Part shown: one piece after another, positions 59,901-64,000 of the stretch
How the letters are laid out: each line of letters opens with the position of its first letter
Numbering within the stretch: position 1 is the first letter of the stretch
Origin: Lepisosteus oculatus
Taxonomy: Eukaryota; Chordata; Actinopteri; Semionotiformes; Lepisosteidae
Direction: 5' to 3'
Assembly: GCF_040954835.1 (NCBI RefSeq)
Contig: NC_090716.1
Span: forward strand, 11,965,275-12,029,274
Length of the DNA: 64,000 bases
Notes under the pieces: model-generated
Told to the model about the DNA's origin: nothing
What the model saw: the letters and a program-made list of their open reading frames with translations, nothing else
Databases searched by the model: none
Made by a program: the position numbers and the translations under genes

Positions 59901-61062
59901 TAGGACCACACTGACTTCCAGTACTGATTTTGAGCAAGTTCTATTCTAAAAAGCAGGACAATAACAAAATAATTTCAAATATTAATATTTCATTATGATG
60001 ATTGACAAGTTTCTACTGTGTTTCCTGTAGAAATTGTCATGACACACAAAAATTTTCACTTCCTACAGCTGAAGATTTTCTGCTTTAGACGACAAGAGAG
60101 ACAAACACAGTGCTCTACCTTGATAAAGGGGAAGGCAGTGCCTGGCTTCAGCAGTTCAGTCCCGAGCTGCTTTTCAGTCTCTCTCTTGCTCTCCTCTGCA
60201 CTGAGCTTTTGTTCCTCTTCCAGGTTAAAGATCGCGTCTGATGAGACTGCAATCACGATTGCTCGATTGTAGTCTTTCTGCAGGTAGACAAAATCTTCAA
60301 AATATGACTGCACATCAAGAAGCCAGATCAATCTGTGGCTTTGAATATTTTAATACCCATAGCAAATACAGAGTGGTATCTCAATAGAGCCTAATCCCAC
60401 TCTCCACGGTGATACAGCTTTTTGTATTTCAGAGATACCCTGGGAGTAGGTTATTTCTTCACACATGACTGAAAGAAAAGAGATACTGACACATCTAGTC
60501 TATTTTATCCTCAGCCCCCATGCACAACATCTAAATTAAAATTAATTCCCTCCTTTAAAAACCTACTCCTTTTTTTTGCCTAAAAATGCAACACTATATA
60601 CACTATGTAAGTGTATATATCTGTGTAAACACAAATCAAATCTGAATCCAGTTTCAAGACTGCTAAAAGTCTACTTTGTATCACTCTTTAAGAAACTGGT
60701 TAATTCAGTGTCACCACTGCTGTGATTCTAGTATAAACTACAGTACCTCTGAATTAAGACTCATTACGACCTGAAATAATGTTTATTATTAAAATTAGTA
60801 TAACTGCTAAAATTAAGAGGCTTATGAAATTAATTATTTTTAAATATTTGGAAGAAAGTACAAACTTAGTTTTTAAGCTCTACATTCCAGTTACTTATGG
60901 ATGTGGTAATGGTCTAAGATCATTTTTTTTGTGTATATCACTTTGTACTGTCATAAACATTAGTCTCTATTGGTTACAACCATTAATGCGTTACATAAAC
61001 TGATTAAACAATCTTACCTGTTTTACATTAATGTTCACAATGGTATTCTCACTCTGTTCCAT
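56992..61062 (-). CDS. cytosolic 5'-nucleotidase 1-like protein, probable pseudoenzyme
   Basis: Six coding exons on the minus strand (61018-61062, 60119-60277, 59293-59422, 58644-58766, 57594-57769, 56992-57264) join in frame with GT-AG ends to give 301 residues; human NT5C1A has 368. Family blocks in order: AIVIAVSSDAIFNLEEE (21-37), PGTAFPFIK (60-68), HLFDVILVSDN, GIPAALLF, LRILFTGDDVL (171-181), CTYLMTARS (236-244) and SLRGWGLEVDEAFFLVGAPE (255-274). NT5C1 enzymes dephosphorylate AMP or IMP in the cytosol using a haloacid-dehalogenase-type aspartate. Here the expected FDGDAVLF reads FTGDDVLS, so the nucleophile position is T176. The lysine of GAPKG is E274, and the FFDD metal-site acids are replaced by LYSP (S288, P289). 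The fold thus seems kept and the chemistry lost. A clean frame and intact splice sites argue against a pseudogene. It could be a fish-specific paralogue; I give no symbol because orthology is unclear. Confidence 0.85.
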
Positions 61063-61850
61063 CTTTCAGCTTTTCCCCACTGAAAACAAATTATATTAAT
61101 GTAAAGATTAGTTTAAACTGTTTTATTGTATTATTTGTGTGTACTTTAATTTACAATACTTACTGTACATTTCTGGTGTTAAAATGCAAAACACTGAAAA
61201 TACAGTATTTGGTTGGTGAGGTTACACCCTTAACATATTCAACATTAGAAAACGTTTCTTAATAGGGGCTTTAACACAGTTTATCCGTTTCTAGACCAGA
61301 TGAACAGTTGAGAGCAATCACATTTTAAGACCAAATAACGGATATAAAAATGATATTTTATTATTCAAAACGAAGTTGTTATAATTCATGTCCAAATTAC
61401 CTTAAAGCCGGAAGCACCCTTTTAAGAACCAATGCGCCGATGCACGCTTTCAAACTGTCAACAACTGAAATAAAAGAAATTAGTTTTTAAAGCGCTGCAA
61501 CACATCACTGTGAAGAATAGTTGTTCTCTTTCATTTGGCTTTTTCTTACGTTTGTGCGCATCTTGTATTTCCTTCTGTACCAAGACATAACACACACCTG
61601 ATTAACATCAAAAACCACATTCACATACGACACTTTGTAGTTTCTGGGTCAGAAAACAAGGGCATGAGATTATCTGAACAGCTCACTGCAAGTCAGCATC
61701 TTGAGCGAAAAGTCATATCAGAATACACCATAAATGATATTCGGGAATATAAAGCACTGCCGATAGTGATCGGTATTTGGAACAGAAGTTGTATTTTTGA
61801 ATGAGGTTTTCGCACATGCAACACTCGAATACGCATGCGCGGAAGTCTGC
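61063..61850 (-). promoter_or_regulatory. 5' untranslated region and candidate promoter of the NT5C1-like gene
   Basis: Just upstream of the start codon the minus strand has 'ttttcag', an acceptor-like site (at about 61080), suggesting a non-coding first exon. At 61825-61850 the plus strand carries 'tacgcatgcgcggaagt', combining an NRF1-type GCATGCGC palindrome with an ETS-type CGGAAG. This pairing is typical of CpG-rich housekeeping promoters. Assignment to this gene is inference. Confidence 0.4.
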
Positions 61851-62404
61851 AGGCTCTGTTGTCTTTTTTGACCCCTCTACACGTGCATTGTATTAAGATG
61901 AATATTTAGATTCGCCAATCTTGTGAAATTTTAAGAATGATATGCATCTCCTAATTTGAAGGTTACGGATATCTTCAGCTTGTTTACACTGGATAAAATC
62001 GACAAGAACAAAACAGATTAACCTTCGTGCGGTAACTGCCGTTGGTGTCTGCGTCCGCTGACATTAATTCTTTGTGTGGGACGGCTGACTTGCACAGCAA
62101 TGGCTGTGCTTAAACCTTGTTATGTGCTGCCACCGAGGGGCCATGAGTCGCAATCGTTCTTTTTTCACTGATTTTCTTCGGTAAAATACTTCCAAGTAAT
62201 GTTGCTACACGATTTCATTTTCTGCTCTAATTATGAAAGGAAATACTTCTGTTTCTCATCCCAGTGCGCTCTTAAATTATGCTTTCATTTGTACATGCAG
62301 TATGTGGAAGATGCTTCTGTGCAGGGTTACATTGTGCATTAAATGTTTTTAACGTCTTTGACACGTTATTCTATGAGTGAGCTGTGAATAAAGATTGCAG
62401 ACAC
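61851..62404. other. intergenic DNA, no gene recognised
   Basis: A moderately CpG-rich stretch near 62030-62150 contains an ATG followed by a stop after 23 codons. I see no donor or downstream exon that would make it a gene. Confidence 0.4.
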
Positions 62405-62590
62405 ATTAAGATGTTACCCCCTTAATGTCCTCTGGATTTCTTTAACATTTATTCTGTTGAAGTCCATTGGGTTGACTTTATCAATGCCCTTGAGGACTTT
62501 AAAAGATTTGAAATAAGTCCCCTTGTAGTCAAAACGAAAACCCACAAAATTCAGGTCATTTACTGTACAATGCAAAAGGTTGTTTCAAAG
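62405..62590. repeat. fragment of a dispersed fish retroelement
   Basis: 'gttgactttatcaatgccct' followed by 'tgaggactttaaaagattt' and 'aagtccccttgtagtc' belongs to the same repeat class as 4695-4870, a later part of the same element. Confidence 0.55.
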
Positions 62591-63579
62591 TTTGTTTTCC
62601 CTGTGTCACAGGCCGAGTTATAGAGTGTAAGTTTCTTCCTGTCAAAATGTCAGTGGGGTTTAGCTTGTAACTATATTATAAAAAGCAGCATGCCCTCTAA
62701 CCTTGCGGGATGTTGTGTGATAAGACAAATGATTCATGCACTTCAGCACTGAGGCTTGTGAAAGGAGTAGTTTTCTTTGTAGTCTGACTTTGTGTACCTT
62801 CATGTTTGATTAGTGACCACACCCCATGACAATGAGGTTGTAAGTTCTACATGGGTGCAGAAATGTTGATATTGAATTATTCAAGAATGTGTGGAAAAAC
62901 ATGAAGGTGGGCCTCATGTAGTAAACTTTTATTTTTCAAGCATGATTATACTTTGTTGTTATAGCATTAAAGTTAGCAGAACACCAGGGCAGATCTTCCT
63001 GGCACAAAAAATAAGTGCAGAAGAAATGTAGTATCCCTCAAACCTTCATTCGGTATATAGGCACTATAGAGTTGTGTAACATCTGTAAGATACAGTCATG
63101 TCTAGGTCTGTGCAGCTCTGGTTGTGAAGATTTGCTTTGACACTGTACTCAAAGCAATGTGTAAGCAGACCATTCCTGCCAGACCAGTCGAGTGAGGTGG
63201 AGCTCCCTCCTAACATTCCGATGGAGGCTGGTCGTGTACGGGATGTTTGCTGATGAATATTTAAGGTGAGGTGTGGCTAGGACTGTTCTGTTACACTTGT
63301 GCAATATAAGGGTTTCTTGAGTTGACAACCTTGTTTGGTGCCCGTTAAGCCTTGGTAACAATTCACAATGTTTATTGTGAAGGAGACAAGAGAAGCTTTG
63401 AAGCACAGAGAGATAGCCTGAAACCATCATTCATGAGCTAATTTGTTTCAGGGAGGCATCTTGGCCTCAGTCTGCAACACTTGTGTTATTCTTCAGAAGC
63501 TAGGTAAGAAACTTAAGTGATCTTTTTTAATTAATTCACTTTGTTTTAAGAGCCAAGAGCTCCCACCTTTTGTCTTGTT
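62591..63579. other. intergenic DNA, no gene recognised
   Basis: No exon or named repeat recognised; the minus-strand frame at 63149-63430 shows no motif. Confidence 0.4.
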
Positions 63580-63765
63580 GCCAAAGGGTTGTGGGCATGT
63601 GAAGCAATCTACTCAGCCACGTTGCTGAAGCTGATACCCTGGCTACTTTCAAGAAAAGTATGGATGAGATTCTTGGAGCCATTAACTGCTAAGGACCAAA
63701 CAGACTAGATGGGTTGAATTGCTTCTTCTTGTTTGTAAAGTGTCTCATGTTCTTTCTACAGCACC
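63580..63765. repeat. reversed fragment of the same dispersed retroelement
   Basis: 'ggctactttcaagaaaagta', 'tggatgagattcttggagcc' and 'gatgggttgaattgcttctt' followed by 'tgtttgtaaagtgtctcatg' form a block very common in fish genomes. It runs in the opposite orientation to the fragments at 4695 and 62405. Confidence 0.6.
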
Positions 63766-64000
63766 TCTCCCTAGGCTAAGTAGCCAAGAAAGCTGTCTCT
63801 GTTTATTGGTTTTTGAGTTTATGGTGTTGGCTTTCACTATTAGATCATTTGAAATATTTGTAGTTGTGAGCACTTAGGAAATGTATTATCTGGTTCTTGA
63901 AAATGTATAATTAGACTGGTTTAACATCACTTGTTTGAAAAAAGAAAACTGCAGTATGTGGGATAGCTGATGTACTAAAGTGTGTATTCAGAGGCATTTA

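Noticed and set aside
62101-62172. ATG in a CpG-richer patch, possible divergent first exon
   Set aside because: The frame stops after 23 codons and no in-frame donor or partner exon was found.

Overview
This window is vertebrate nuclear DNA, most likely from a ray-finned fish. It is AT-rich, has long introns with GT-AG splice sites, and carries fish-type interspersed repeats. The proteins are readable but clearly not mammalian, and the cathepsin D has the short fish-type loop. The gene order matches the tetrapod secretin/CDHR5 neighbourhood (human 11p15.5), and I recall no secretin gene reported in teleosts. A non-teleost lineage such as gar, bowfin or sturgeon is therefore my best guess, not a certainty.

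Layout. Positions 1-23.2 kb are non-coding, with degenerate repeats and one unexplained small secreted-type reading frame on the minus strand (20001-20255). At 23222-25142 (+) lies a three-exon gene for a 104-residue secreted precursor, which I interpret as a highly divergent secretin-family prohormone at the secretin locus. At 27430-40385 (+) lies cdhr5, a 16-exon model of 820 residues: cadherin repeats, two near-identical mucin-like exons, a membrane segment and a conserved cytoplasmic box. At 44011-53466 (-) lies ctsd, complete in nine exons (396 residues). At 56992-61062 (-) lies a six-coding-exon, 301-residue relative of cytosolic 5'-nucleotidase 1 (NT5C1A/B) that has lost the residues expected to be catalytic. 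From 61.1 kb to the end I see a candidate promoter, repeats and no further gene.

How the genes relate. They are not an operon. In human the secretin gene also lies immediately upstream of CDHR5 in the same orientation, so this pairing is a conserved block. cdhr5 is an intestinal microvillar adhesion protein, ctsd a lysosomal protease, and the NT5C1 relative a cytosolic protein.

Main points for a second look: (1) the divergent secretin-locus prohormone, which lacks the N-terminal His and the amidation Gly; (2) the pseudoenzyme-like NT5C1 relative; (3) a homogenised tandem duplication of the cdhr5 mucin exon; (4) the orphan secreted-type frame at 20.0-20.3 kb; (5) a family of palindromic MITE-like elements. 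Exons were assembled by eye from reading frame and splice-site continuity. Homology statements rest on remembered family sequences, not on a search.
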